From contig WPIO01000312.1 in NCBI GenBank assembly GCA_009760855.2, positions 17,501-70,000 on the forward strand: a DNA stretch of 52,500 nt. Direction: 5' to 3'. A program made the translations under genes and the position numbers. The DNA is from Cristatella mucedo (lineage: Eukaryota > Bryozoa > Phylactolaemata > Cristatellidae). Under the pieces are notes generated by a model. That model saw nothing but the letters and a program-made list of their open reading frames with translations, searched no databases and had not been told where the DNA came from. Shown here piece by piece: positions 31,000-44,218 of the stretch. Position 1 is the stretch's first letter, and each line of letters starts with the position of its first letter.

Positions 31000-32654
31000 T
31001 CGGCCAAGGCAGGCGGCGCTGCCGCCAAAGAGACCGACCGACCGACCGCCTGCCCGCCCACCATCGGTTCTCGCCGTCGCTGAGTGGGGGGGGGGGGGTG
31101 GTGGGCGCGGCCGCTTCGCCAGTCGTCGATCGATCGGCGAGGCAATCGATGAACGGCGCACCGTTTGGCCTTGAGGGGTGGGTCAGCAGGCTACAGTCAG
31201 CAGACGACAGTTTGCCGACTTTGCCCTCATCTGTAGCGCCGCCGGCGGCGCGGCGGCGCACTGCACGTCTAGTCATCTTGTCGCCTAGTCGTCTGTCCCT
31301 CGAGATATCCAGGGAGTGGGTGGCAGCGCTGGTGGCAGTGACGCCGGTGGCAGTGACGCTGGTGGCAGTGACGCTGGTGGCGGTGGCGCTGGTGGCGGTG
31401 GCGCTGGTGGTGGTGACGCCGGCATCTCCACCGACAACTCCACGATCGCCCGGCGGCAGCTGCTGCTGCTGTGGCGTGGTCGTCGGTGCCCCCCTCCCCC
31501 CCTTTAGGGCCCGTCGCCTTTAGGGCCAGTTTGCGTCCTTTTTCGTGCCAGGCTGTCTCCAAACCGAAGGCAAAATTTCTGTTCCAACGCTGTGCGAACC
31601 CGATCGCCGGCTGTCGCCCTTTGAGGGCAATCTTCCGAGAGCTAAACTCCTCATTGCTCCCGTGTGATCGCCTGCCAGTCCAGCTCCTTCAAGAGAGGGT
31701 ATTCGGTGTCACTGCGAAACCGAGCAGAATGGCCCGCGGGCCACTCAGACTGAGTGGCCTTTGGGCCTCACGAGGTCGCCACCGCTGTCACAGCTGCAAA
31801 TGTTTTGGTCGGCTCTGTCTGTGGCCACGTTGGAATTGCCTGCCCCTGTCCTTGTCGTAGGCGTTCGGTGCTGGCTTTAGAGAAGCCGCATTCAGTGTGG
31901 CTTCGCGTTCTGGCTGCTAAGCTGAAGCCAAGACCGATTCTGCTCCATCATAAATCGTGTTCAGTCGAGACCCTTCTAGATCTTTTGCTGACCATCTCGG
32001 CCGACTCCTCCCCATCAGGAAGTCCCAGCACGGCGCAGCTCAGGATCTCAGGAAGTCCCGGCAGCCACCTCCAGCAGAGCCTCGACCGTGCTGCATTCTC
32101 GAGCGTTCTCGCTCGTCGCAAGAGCGCGAGCCGGCTGTTCGGTCGACTCCGACGTCACGTCCGGTCGCATTCGGGACCTCTTGGATAGTCCGAACCGAAT
32201 GCCAGGCGTTTCGTGGCCGAGTTGGAGCACACCCTGCGGGTGCCCCTAGGCATGCCCGTGCAGGCCCTAGAGGCGCCGGATATCGCCCGAGAACTCGTTG
32301 GCCTGACCGAGAGGATATAGATAATGGAAGTTACTCCAAGGCCGACTAGCTAGTGGTATGTGTGGCTCTCGATCGCAGCTTTCGGTTTCGTGAGAGTCGA
32401 GGAAGTGGCTCCTGACTGGACTGCTGCCGACGACGACGACGCTAGCTTTGAGCTCACACTTCCCCTCAGCCCGCACGGCTGGCCCGGCTTGGAATGCACA
32501 AGTGTCACTTGGAGTCGGCCAAAAATCGCCGTTTGCTTCTTGTCAGTAGAGCTTCCGTGTGGCGACGAGAAAGAACTGGGCGTGCTTTGTAGCACCGAAC
32601 CCTTGCCTTGAATGCACCGGAAGTCCGACTGAGCTGCAGGCCGAGCGTCCTGCG
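31000..32654. other. Downstream GC-rich region, no gene assigned
   Basis: Contains a G run at about 31086-31098 and a 15-bp minisatellite at 31316-31425. Frames in the rest carry no recognisable motif. Part of it may be 3' untranslated sequence of the galactosyltransferase gene, though I saw no clear AATAAA close by. Confidence 0.4.
31316..31425. repeat. 15-bp minisatellite
   Basis: About seven units of GGTGGCAGTGACGCT and GGTGGCGGTGGCGCT variants, a multiple of 3, reading GGSDAGGSDAG or TLVAVTLVAV in different frames. Confidence 0.9.
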
Positions 32655-32745
32655 AAATAATTGCATTAAATAATAATTCATTTGTTGTAGTGCCCTTAGA
32701 GCACCCAAACTCTTGCCAGGCACTCGGCATCTGCTGCTAAGTGCC
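32655..32745 (-). mobile_element. L2/SINE-type tail remnant
   Basis: AATAATAATTCATTTGTTGT, then GTGCCCTTAGAGCACCCAAA and CTCTTGCCAGGCACT, a diverged reverse complement of the shared L2/SINE-A tail. Confidence 0.55.
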
Positions 32746-33339
32746 ATCGTGGGCCACTATACGGTGTATGGGCCGCACAGGATGCGCTAGCGAGTTGACT
32801 TATTGAAGGCTGTGCTGTGCAGCGCCCTCTAGTTATTAGTAGGTCTCTTGGGGGCGGGCAAGGGTTACAAAAGTTTCAGGAACTCTCCGAGTAATTGATT
32901 GGCGGAAACGCCTCACTCTTGCTCGTTTAGTTAATCAGGTGCAGCCGATGAAAAGTCTTCCTCGAAAAGTGCGGCTCTTCTCTGCAACACTCGCGTCCAG
33001 AGGGCAGCAGTTTTGTAATACCGGTAACGTCTGGTGAAATTACAATCTCAGGCTCTCGATCAGACTTCCAAACTCAAATGGCCGAGCTGGCATCCGAGCA
33101 TCCGGTCATGCGAGACGTATCGAAAATGCCACCGTAACTTGAAATGCCAATGGAACGGCTTGTAAGCAAAGAAATAATCTCAATATGGATGATGGAGATG
33201 CTTTCTTGCTTCGGCCCTTGAACGCATGAACAGTGGTCATGTCATGCAACCCGATCCTATCCCGATTCTGTCGGGCTGCACTGAATTACTCATGATGGCA
33301 TAATCGCGGCTGTTGGTCCTTAAGAAGCTATAATAATAC
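32746..33339. other. Unique DNA, no gene seen
   Basis: No open frame with a recognisable motif and no clear repeat. Confidence 0.5.
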
Positions 33340-33560
33340 AAACTGATAGCACATTTATTACAGTGCCCTCAGGGGAACCGAATCTCAGCCCAGGCACTTT
33401 TATTTGCTGCAAATGAAGCTTGATTGAATGGTAAGTAGCAGCATGCTCAATGACACCAAGCCTAACATGGTTAGAAGTGACATGCATAGGGTCAGCGACC
33501 AAATTAGTTTAGTGGCAGCAGGCACAGCTCAGCATGCATAAATAAACACACTCACAAATG
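33340..33560 (-). mobile_element. L2-A LINE 3' UTR, degraded
   Basis: ATTTATTACAGTGCCCTCAG, then GAATCTCAGCCCAGGCACTT, CTAACATGGTTAGAAGTGAC and AGCATGCATAAATAAACACA match the minus-oriented L2-A 3' UTR in order. Confidence 0.75.
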
Positions 33561-34119
33561 GACTGACGGTGAAAGCACGCAGAGTGACGATGAGAGCGAG
33601 ACGGGTCAGATTCATTTGGATTTTGCATTCGTCGCCGCAAAATCGACAGCGGCCAGGCAATATGCGGCCTGCTTTCGCTGGCAGTTCGCCACCTACGTAC
33701 AATCACCCCGGGAGGAGGAGCGAGAGGATCCACAGACGAAAGCCTCGGTGCGAGCGGAAGTGAAGGTCAGCAGTAGCGGAGGCTTCTCGCGAAGCCTCCG
33801 CTACCGTCGTCCGCGGCGGCGGCGATGGGATACATATGGCAGACGAGCACAGCATCCGACCCGTCGACGACAGGTGGGCCAGCCGATCGACGAGGCAGCT
33901 GCGAGCCGGCGCGAGATGCTGGGGGTCGTGACCTCACCACCAACGAGTATGCCTGCTGCCGGATACCGAGGCCGAGAGCCCGCCCTCCCACCGCAGCGCC
34001 AAGCGGCCTGCCGGTCTCTCAACATCGGTGCACAACATCATAGAGCCTTTGAACCATCGCCTGTGAACCCTCACGATGGCGCTTTTCGGTCGAGCTCGTA
34101 AACACAATTGACTCGCTCT
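33561..34119. other. Unique DNA with a hairpin, no gene assigned
   Basis: A plus-strand frame at 33616-34101 has varied composition but no domain I recognise. It crosses the perfect hairpin at 33773-33804. Confidence 0.4.
33773..33804. repeat. Perfect 14-bp hairpin with 4-base loop
   Basis: GTAGCGGAGGCTTC, TCGC, GAAGCCTCCGCTAC. The arms are exact reverse complements. Confidence 0.92.
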
Positions 34120-34201
34120 GGTTGAAAGAGAGAGAGGGAGAGAAAACGGAGGGGTGAGAGAGACAGGGAGACCGAGAGAGAGAGAGACGGAGAGAGAGAC
34201 G

Positions 34202-34268
<67 letters not shown>

Positions 34269-34345
34269 GACGAGAGATAGAGAGAGAGACGAGAGAGAGA
34301 GAGAGAGACAGACGGAAAGACTGAGAGAGAGAGAGAGAGAGAGAT
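34120..34345. repeat. (GA)n imperfect tract
   Basis: GA-rich purine tract with ACGGAGAGA and GACAGA variants. Confidence 0.92.
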
Positions 34346-34403
34346 AGGCGGCGCAGAGACTATATGTGACCTATGCAATTATTATTATACCGTCCATTAT
34401 GTT

Positions 34404-34690
34404 TTAATAATAATAATAATAATATTGCACTTGATAAAGCGCCCTCAGAGAACTTAATCTCTTTCTAGGCGCTTTACATTTGCTGCAAAGTGATACGCAA
34501 TAGAATAGTAAGTAAAATCATGCTTGAAAAACAAACAAAATGAATAACATGGTTAGGGGTTACATGCACTGGGTCAGCATGCAAATGTGGTTAGTGGCAG
34601 CATGAACAGTGTCAGCACGCATAAGCACATCGAGGACGAATCACAAGGACCCACTAAATGCTGTCCTAAATAGGTATGTTTTTAAGTTTT
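34404..34690 (-). mobile_element. L2-A LINE 3' UTR
   Basis: Minus-oriented. (TAA)n, GCACTTGATAAAGCGCCCTC and TTAATCTCTTTCTAGGCGCT are followed by the 3' UTR up to CACTAAATGCTGTCCTAAAT, at the end of the coding region. Confidence 0.9.
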
Positions 34691-36125
<1,435 letters not shown>

Positions 36126-36526
36126 TGCAGATAACTATTTCAAGTCTGTCAGGCTATCGTGGAGTGGTCTGAAGTGACCTCGTTCTCTGAGTGCGCTTTA
36201 TCGAGTGCATCATTATTACTATTATAAGATTAATAAATAATAGAAATATGTAAACAATTTAAAAAAATATATATATAAATAAAGGAGTCCCTAAAAAGCT
36301 CGCTATTTAAGTGATCCATGCAAAAGTCAACCTTTAACTAGTTTCTGTCGAGTTCTCTCGCTGGTGCGCACTAATCAGGCGGATTGTTCTTGGCTGCTGG
36401 CATCAGCTTGAGCCCAGCCGCTAGGTTCAGAGGTCGCTCGTGGCAAAAACGCACTCCACTATCGCCATCCAATCAAAACGTGTGAAACTTGCAGATACCA
36501 ATTTCAAGTCTGTCAGGCTATCGTGG

Positions 36527-36535
<9 letters not shown>
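36126..36535. repeat. Dispersed repeat D (copy 1)
   Basis: The block from about 36280 (AAAGGAGTCCCTAAAAAGCT) to 36530 (GGCTATCGTGGAGGGAT) is nearly identical to 50075-50322. Its last 45 bp also occur alone at 36127-36165. Both full copies are preceded by an L2-type tail (here CGTTCTCTGAGTGCGCTTTA at 36181) and AT-rich sequence, so the mobile unit may include that tail. Confidence 0.8.
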
Positions 36536-36584
<49 letters not shown>

Positions 36585-36587
36585 GTC

Positions 36588-36639
<52 letters not shown>

Positions 36640-36690
36640 ATATATATATATAGAATGTATAATAATATATACTATGTAAATATTTATTTA
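36536..36690. repeat. (TA)n-rich tract
   Basis: Several TA runs with short interruptions, leading into ATTTATTTATTTATG at the start of SINE-B. Confidence 0.9.
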
Positions 36691-37020
36691 TTTATGTCGC
36701 GGACGCTACGCCCAGACCCACCAGTCGCATCGGTCCGTCGGCTGTCCCCTCCCTCACTAGGCCCGGTTCACTGAGCTGTTTCGGCACAGTAAGTAAGACA
36801 TTGGCTTTTCACGTGACCTCGGGACCGAGGTCACGTGGGCTCAAATCCCCCCCCCTGCCTGCGACGATTTGTTGCCCCTGCAAGCGGTAGCGACAGACAT
36901 TCAAGCTCGGCTGCCACTATGCCAAAAAAGAGGCCATTAAATCAGCCGGCATTGTTTCCCTCCTACCAGTCCTTCTTAACCGTCCGACCTCACACCTGTC
37001 TCATGGCACTGTTCCTCCTG
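36691..37020 (+). mobile_element. SINE-B (tRNA-derived), full-length type
   Basis: The unit starts GTCGCGGACGCTACGCCCAG. It includes a tRNA-like part (CACAGTAAGTAAGACATTGG, then GTCACGTGGGCTCAAATCC in place of a consensus box B). It continues with GCGACAGACATTCAAGCTCG and GGCCATTAAATCAGCCGGCA. It is colinear with 51450-51800. Confidence 0.72.
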
Positions 37021-37895
37021 AAAGACGAATCACAGGGACCTACTAAATGCTGCCCTAAATAGGTGTGTTTTCAAGTTCTTATTAAATGTGGTCAAATCAG
37101 GGGATGTTCTGAAGCAAGTCGGGAGGGAGCTCCAGGCTTTGGGAGTATACGAACTAAATGCTCGGTCTCCAGAGGATTTGAGGTTTGTACGAGGTATTGG
37201 TAAACTGTTGGATTCCGAACAGCAGGTGGTACGATGCTTGGCCTGGTCGGGGAGTAGATCTGAAAGATAGGCTTGAGCCAAAGAATGAAAGTGAGCGACA
37301 AAACCTTGAAGTCGATCCGCTGCTTGACTGGCAGCCAGTGCAGGTCGGCGAGAAGTGGTGCGATGTGGCAACTGCGAAGCTCACGACAGACAAGCCTAGC
37401 TGCAGAGTTTTGCACCGGCTGTAGTCGCCTGATTGCACATGCCGGTAGGCCAGCAAGCAGTGAGTTGCAGAAGTCAAGACGGGATGTCACAACTGCATGA
37501 ACCAACATAGATGCAGTATCCTTATCTTAGCAAGCCCGAATTTTAGCAATGTTATTTAGCTGAGAGTAGGCAGACTTGATTGTGGAGCTGATGTGGTCGT
37601 TTAACGAGAAGTCACTTTAGAATATGACACCTAGATTTCGAGCTGATTCAACAAGAGATATGCTGGCAGAGCCAATTTTGACCGTCAGCCTTTCCAGTTT
37701 CTGAATCACACTGGGTTTGCCCATAACTAGTAAGTTAGTTTTATCGTCGTTTAGTTTATGAAAATTTGCTGCCATCCATGTGCGGATGTCATGAATACAT
37801 GCAGCAAGTGAGTTGAGAGAGTTTGAGATGCTCGAAGGCTGGGAGGGGTCATGCAAAGGTACAACTGAATGTCATCCGCATTGAAGTAAAAGCCT
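37021..37895 (-). mobile_element. L2-A LINE 3' half, shares a nonsense codon
   Basis: Minus-strand copy from the RT end (AACTGAATGTCATCCGCATT; the YADD box is mostly lost) through MGKPSVIQKLERLTVKIGSA and a frameshift near 37617. It then reads RAC and a TAA at 37529-37527, HAVVTSRLDFCNSLLAGLPA, and the end HLFRAAFSRSL. The 3' tail is missing. It forms an inverted pair with 38655-39568. Confidence 0.88.
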
Positions 37896-37904
37896 AGATT
37901 GATA

Positions 37905-38030
37905 CTTGTGATGATCTAGCCGATCGCTCTCTCGCTTCTCTCACAGAAGATAGACAAGATCAGGGAGTCCATCCCTGCGATTACAACACCCCCCCCCCTA
38001 GAATGCTGTTACCTGATTGCTGGCGGCACC
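37905..38030 (+). mobile_element. SINE-B body fragment
   Basis: GATCTAGCCGATCGCTCTCT, AGACAAGATCAGGGAGTCCA and CTAGAATGCTGTT are the reverse complement of 16505-16625. A C9 run interrupts it. Confidence 0.6.
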
Positions 38031-38039
38031 TTAATGTTC

Positions 38040-38405
38040 TCATTTAAGCAGGTCGTATGCTCCCAAATCCCGGAACTCACTCCCGACTTTCGTCATGACA
38101 TCGCCGTACTTGACCACATTTATAAAGAAAGTAAAAGCGCACCTATTTAGGGCGGCATTTAGTTAGACCCCGTGATTCATCCTTCATGTGCTTATGCCTG
38201 CTGACACTGTGCAAGCTGCCACTAACCACATTTGCATGCTGACCCTGTGCATGTCACCCCTAACCATGTTATTCGTGTAGTTTATCAAGCATGATATTAC
38301 TCACGGTTCAATCGCGTTTCCCGTTGCAGCAAATGTAAAGCGCCTAGAAAGAGATTGAGTTCTCTGAGGGTGCTTTATCAAGTACATTAGTATTATTTTT
38401 ATTAA
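38040..38405 (+). mobile_element. L2-A LINE 3' end
   Basis: CGTATGCTCCCAAATCCCGG (AYAPK block) to CACCTATTTAGGGCGGCATT, then a complete 3' UTR and the tail AAAGCGCCTAGAAAGAGATT with ATTAGTATTATTTTTATTAA. Confidence 0.9.
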
Positions 38406-38654
38406 TACTGTGTATATTTCGAACTAACTGGCTGTTACTCCTGCTTTAGGCAAACAACTCATGATAGGAGGATAGGAGGTCTAAACGAGCTCCACTAATC
38501 TTTTGCCTTTTCCCGGAGCTTTTTTATTGGCCAATTTAACCACTTAAGCGACGTGACCTCAGTCTTAGTTTGTATACTATACAGCTGCCTAGCTGGGAGC
38601 TGCGACCGGAAGTAGCTGGGAGCTGCAACCGGAAGTAGCATCGCAGGAGGCAGA
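38406..38654. other. Unique spacer
   Basis: No gene. A short duplication of GCTGGGAGCTGCRACCGGAA lies at about 38590-38636. Confidence 0.5.
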
Positions 38655-39568
38655 TGAGCCTTCCTAATTTAAGTATGCACTGTCTAGAGCGCCTCTCATC
38701 TCGCCTGGGCATCACTGGCACTGCTCTGCAGTGGTTCAGGTCCTATCTCAGTGGGAGACTCCAGAGTATTGACGTGAATCGACAAAGATCCTCTGAAGTA
38801 CCTCTGAAATATGGAGTACCTCAGGCCTCCGTGCTAGGTCCGGTTCTTTTCACGGTTTATACTCTCCCTCTTGCTGATGTGATTGCCAAGCACAATCTAG
38901 GCTTTCACTTCTATGCGGATGACACTCAGTTGTACCTTTGCTTTGATCCCTCCCAGCCTTCGACTCAAACTCTCTCATCTCACTAGCTGCATGCATTGAT
39001 GACATCCGCACATGGATGGCAGCAAATTTTCTAAAACTTAACGATGATAAAACTAACTTACTAGTTATGGGAAAACCCAGTGTGATTCAGAGATTGGAAA
39101 GGCGGACGGTCAAAATTGGCTCTGCCAGCATATCTCTTGTTGAATCAGCTCGAAATCTAGGTGTCATGTTCCAAAGTGACCTCTCGTTAGACGACCACAG
39201 CAGCTCCACAATCAAGTCTGCCTACGATCAGCTACATAACATTGCTAAAATTTGGGCTTGCTAAGATAAGGATACCACGTCTAAGTTGGGCCATGCATTT
39301 GTGACATCCCGTCTTGACTTCTGTAACTCCGTGCTTGCTGGCCTACTGGCATGTGCAATCAGGCGATTACAGCTGGTGCAAAACTCTGCAGCTAGGCTTG
39401 TCTGTCGTAAGCGTCGCAGTTGCCACATCACACAACTTCTCGCCGACCTGCACTGGCTACCAGCCAAGCAGCGGATCGACTTCAAGGTTTTGTCGCTCAC
39501 TTTTAGGTCACTTCATTCTATGGCTCCAGCCTATCTGTCAGATATACTACCCCATCAGGCCAAGTAGC
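38655..39568 (+). mobile_element. L2-A LINE RT fragment, near-twin of 16795-17480
   Basis: Plus-strand copy from LSSRLGITGTALQWFRSYL through YGVPQASVLGPVLF (the usual PQGS reads PQAS) and FHFYADDTQLYLCFDP (intact YADD), with a frameshift near 38980. It then runs from KPSVIQRLERRTVKIGS to IWAC and a TAA at 39262-39264, and on to SDILPHQAK. It ends abruptly at CCAAGTAG without a 3' tail. Confidence 0.92.
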
Positions 39569-40625
<1,057 letters not shown>

Positions 40626-40679
40626 TATGTGTAGTGCCTGCATAGTTGCAAGTTCACTTGGGACGCTGTATAAATGAAT

Positions 40680-42300
40680 TTTATTTAACTCAATCTCTTT
40701 CTAGGAACTTTTTATTTGCTGCAAAGGAAACACGATTGAATGGTTAGTGGTAGCATGCTCATTGACGAGAAGCATTGCATAAATTAGGAGGTGGCATGCA
40801 CAGGGTCAGCAAGCAAGTGTGGCTAGTGGCGTCACGCAGTGTCAGCAAACATTAGCGCATACAGGGGGAAAATGACACGGACCCTCTAAATGCTGTGATA
40901 AGTAGTTGCGTATTTAGCTTCTTTTTAAATGTCATCTAGTCGGGCGGGGGATTCGTAGTAATGCCATTCGGGACCTTCAGGCTTTGGGAGCCGTACGAAC
41001 TAAAGGCACCGTCTCCGAAGGATTTGAGGTTCGTACGAGGTATAGTTAAACAGCTAGATTCCCAAAAGCAGGTGGTGCGATTCTTAGCCTGGTGTAACCA
41101 AATTTGATAGCTAGGCTGGGTAGAGAAAATCGGATAGCTAGGCTGTGTAGAGTAAATTGGATAGCTAGGCTAGGTAGAGTAAATCGGATAGGTAGGCTGT
41201 AACAAAAGAATGAAGTCACCTAATAGTGAGTGACAAAAATGAAGTGAAAATTAGTGACAAAACCTTGAAGTCGATGCGTTGCTTGACTGGGAGCCAGTGC
41301 AAGTCAGCTAGAAGTGATGCAATCGGCAACTGCGACGCTCCGACAAGCCTCCGAGCTCTGCACCATCTATAAGCGTCTGATTGCATAGGCCGGTAGGCCA
41401 CTAAGCAGTGAGTTACAGAAGTCAAGATGAGATGTCACAAATGCATGGACCCATTTTGATATGGTATCTCTGTCTAAACGGGCCCGAATTTTAAGTACAA
41501 TGTTATCTAGCTGGACGTAGGCAGACTTGACTGTGGAGCTGATGTGTTTGTCTAATGAAAGGTCACTTTGGATTAAAACACCTAGATTTCATGCAGATTC
41601 GACAGGAGATATGCTGGCAGAGCCGATTTTGATCATTAGGTTTTCCCATTTCTGAATCACACTTTGTTCGCCCATTACTACTAAACTACTAAGTTAGTTT
41701 TTATCACCATTCAATTGCAGAAACTTTGTTTCCATCCATGTGAGGATGTCATCAATACATGCAGAAAGGAAGTTAAGAGAGTTCTACGTGCTGGAGGGCC
41801 GGGAAGGGTCAAAGCAAAGGTGCAACTGAGTGACATATGCATCGAAGTGAAAGCCTAGACTGTGCCTGGCAATCACATAGGCAAGATGGAGAGTACAAAT
41901 CGTGAAAAGAACCCGACCAAGCACAGAGCCCTTAGGTACACCATACTTCAGTGGTTCCTCGGATGATCTATGTTCATTCACATCAGTGGTCTGTAGTCTC
42001 CCACTGGAGATAGGACCAGAATCGTTGCAGTGCAGTACCAGTGCTGTCCAGGCGAGATGAGAGGCGCCCAAGAATGACTTGGTCATCAATAGTATCAAAG
42101 CTGCCGAAAGATCGAGCAGAACAAGCAGAGAGACTCTACCCAAGTCTGCATTCCTAAGTTGGTCGTTATGCACCCGAAACAATGCCGACTTGGTGGAGTG
42201 ATCATCTGTAAAACCAAACTGTAACTTACTAAAGGCTAACTTAAAGGCGAACTTACTAATGGCTAACTTGGTGATGAAAATTATAAAAAGCCGCACAAAG
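40680..42300 (-). mobile_element. L2-A LINE, old degraded copy
   Basis: Minus-strand copy with 3' UTR at 40680-40960 and a C-terminal coding remnant to about 41100. A local 27-bp tandem repeat follows, then RT from LCFDPSRPSST back through YGVPKGSVLGRVLF, LLVLLDLSAA and FTDDHSTKSALFRV. The YADD box is lost (reads FDAYVTQLHL). It has many shifts and is older than the other copies. Confidence 0.85.
41100..41205. repeat. 27-bp tandem repeat, 4 copies
   Basis: GATAGCTAGGC recurs at 41106, 41133, 41160 and 41187 (last copy GATAGGTAGGC), inside the old L2 copy. Confidence 0.9.
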
Positions 42301-42827
42301 ATCGAGCAAAGCAAGCGGAAAAGACTCTGGTAGCCCACTGGTAGCCACACCTTTCACGATGGCGGCGCCCAGTGCTTTGGCCTGAGCTGCCTGAACCATT
42401 CAACTGCAAAGTAGGGCTGCTTCCTGAAACGGCGGTGGCTTCGTTTTCGTCGCGATAGAGACTCGAATTGAGCCGAACCATCGTGACGCCCGATGCTTAC
42501 CGATGTGCTGCCGTTGCCGGCAATACATCTCTACGACTGGCTGCATCAATCAACTCGCAGGCTGAGGTGACAGCAAGTAATTGTGAGTCTCAGCCCTACC
42601 TCTTCTAGTTTAAAATTGTGAGTTTCGTGAACTCGTGAATTTTGCTACAGAAACTCGGTCCCACTCTCAAATTAACGGTCACTAATTAAGGCTTTCTATT
42701 CCAGGTCAAACGTTACGTCATTAGCCAAGTAAACGATTTTTGGCTCCAAGAGTGAAGAAGCTGGAGACACCTTCGCCTTGACGGCTGCTCGTAACACCCG
42801 GCTAGCTAGTGAGTCGCCCCCGGCGAA
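42301..42827. other. 5' flank of the HtrL/YibB-like gene
   Basis: No gene seen. It may hold the promoter and 5' untranslated region of the gene that starts at 42828. I saw no clear TATA box. Confidence 0.4.
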
Positions 42828-43925
42828 ATGACGGTGACAGTCACCAACACAGAGGCCAGCTGCCGAATCAAGTGGCACAGAGAGACCATTCTAGTCGCTT
42901 CTTTTCTAACGGTGGCTGGCGTAGCCATCTTATGTCTGACCTCCCGACCTAAGATATCTTCGATTTCGGCCGAGCACTTTAAGAATGCTAAGACGTCTGA
43001 CCTCATTCAGAAGCCGTCAGTCGTTTGGACGGCTTCGCAATCCTCATCGGAAAACAGGAGCCTCAACGTGACAATAATTACAGCTTTCTTCAATATCGGA
43101 TCTTTCCCTAAAGGCGACCCTGGAAATGTGAGAGGTCCTTCAACTTATGAAAAGTGGATTTCCACGTACGCTTACATTGAGAACTCGGTTGTGGCTTATT
43201 TTGACGACGACACCATGGCACAGTATTTCACCAAGCTTCGACAAGGCAGGCCTACGAAAGTCGTCGTCGTCGACCGCAAGGAGATGTGGGCCTTCACTCT
43301 GCAGAGTCGAACCCAGTCGATATTCGACCAGCCCGGCTACCCACAGAATCACCCCAAATCCACGAACGCTGCATACGTGTGCGCCATGCATGCCAAGTAC
43401 GAGCTCTTGGCGAGAACTGTCCGACAGGACCCGTTCAGCACCATCTATTTTGCCTGGCTCGACGTGGGTCTGTTTCGTGATCTGGCAGGCAGCCAGAACA
43501 TGGCGCCTTTCGTCATTAACTTGCCCGACTGCCACCGGAGCGACGCGGTGGCCTTCTCCAAGGTTTACTCGATGAGCGATAGATCTGTGGCAGACATCAT
43601 GAGGAATGGCCTGGACTGGGTGAGTGGGGCGTTCCTGATTGCCAGATCGGACGTGATGCTCAAGTTCTGTTCAGACTACATGCGTCGAGCCGAGGATCTG
43701 CTGGGCCGGGGACTGGCCAATCACGACCAGAGCGTCATCTTGTCGCTATACGCGCCGAGCTCCGATTGGACGGCGGCCGTGCCCCTTCAGGGCTTTCATG
43801 GAACCGGCTTCAACGAATGGTTTTATATCGCCTATCAACAAAGGCAGGACTGGATTGACGGTGGCTCTCGACCCAAGGCTAGAAGAACTGACGGTATTCA
43901 ATGTTCGTACGTTTTGTATAAATAA
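42828..43925 (+). CDS. HtrL/YibB-family protein, membrane-anchored
   Basis: Intronless gene of 365 codons. The start ATG at 42828 has purines around it (GCGAAATGA), and the first upstream stop is close by. Residues about 21-37 (ILVASFLTVAGVAILCL) form a single membrane anchor after a basic N-terminus, giving a type II, Golgi-like topology. The lumenal part matches the HtrL/YibB family, named after a bacterial LPS-locus gene and also present in many invertebrates. Blocks are VTIITAFFNIG 81-91, YEKW 107-110, STIYFAWLDVGLFR 204-217, WVSGAFLIARSDVM 264-277 and NHDQSVILSLY 298-308. The family is thought to be glycosyltransferase-like, but its reaction is not established. N76 and N80 are possible glycosylation sites. 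The length suits the family and no break is seen. Minus-strand and other-frame readings over the same DNA are shadows. Confidence 0.88.
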   Translation: MTVTVTNTEASCRIKWHRETILVASFLTVAGVAILCLTSRPKISSISAEHFKNAKTSDLIQKPSVVWTASQSSSENRSLNVTIITAFFNIGSFPKGDPGNVRGPSTYEKWISTYAYIENSVVAYFDDDTMAQYFTKLRQGRPTKVVVVDRKEMWAFTLQSRTQSIFDQPGYPQNHPKSTNAAYVCAMHAKYELLARTVRQDPFSTIYFAWLDVGLFRDLAGSQNMAPFVINLPDCHRSDAVAFSKVYSMSDRSVADIMRNGLDWVSGAFLIARSDVMLKFCSDYMRRAEDLLGRGLANHDQSVILSLYAPSSDWTAAVPLQGFHGTGFNEWFYIAYQQRQDWIDGGSRPKARRTDGIQCSYVLYK

Positions 43926-44218
43926 CTGAAGATAAACATTCAACACAGTCACTTCGTGTCGTCTAGCAGCTCAGTCGCAACTTAGGGTCAACTGCAGTGT
44001 CACCTGAAGGCTGTCAACTGCATGTGGAGATTGTAGATGTTGGAGCTGGTAGGGCTACTCAGGAAATACCTGCGAGAAATTCTCTGGGCGCCTTCCAAAT
44101 GGAGGCTGTCTCTTACTCTTGAGCTGGCCAATAACGAGAGCTTTCTCCAAAATTGGATCTTGCTACGTTGAAATGCTACTTTATTTACCTCGACGATCTC
44201 ACTGGGCTCAAAAATAAA
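43926..44218. other. 3' flank of the HtrL/YibB-like gene
   Basis: No gene. An AATAAA occurs at about 44212-44217 and could be its polyadenylation signal. Confidence 0.4.

Noticed and set aside
29938-31523. Long frames on the minus strand and in another plus frame over the galactosyltransferase gene (407 and 515 codons)
   Set aside because: Arg/Ala/Pro-rich shadows of a very GC-rich gene. The true frame carries all family motifs.
43140-43575. Other-frame readings inside the HtrL/YibB-like gene
   Set aside because: Shadows of the 365-codon frame, which holds all family blocks.
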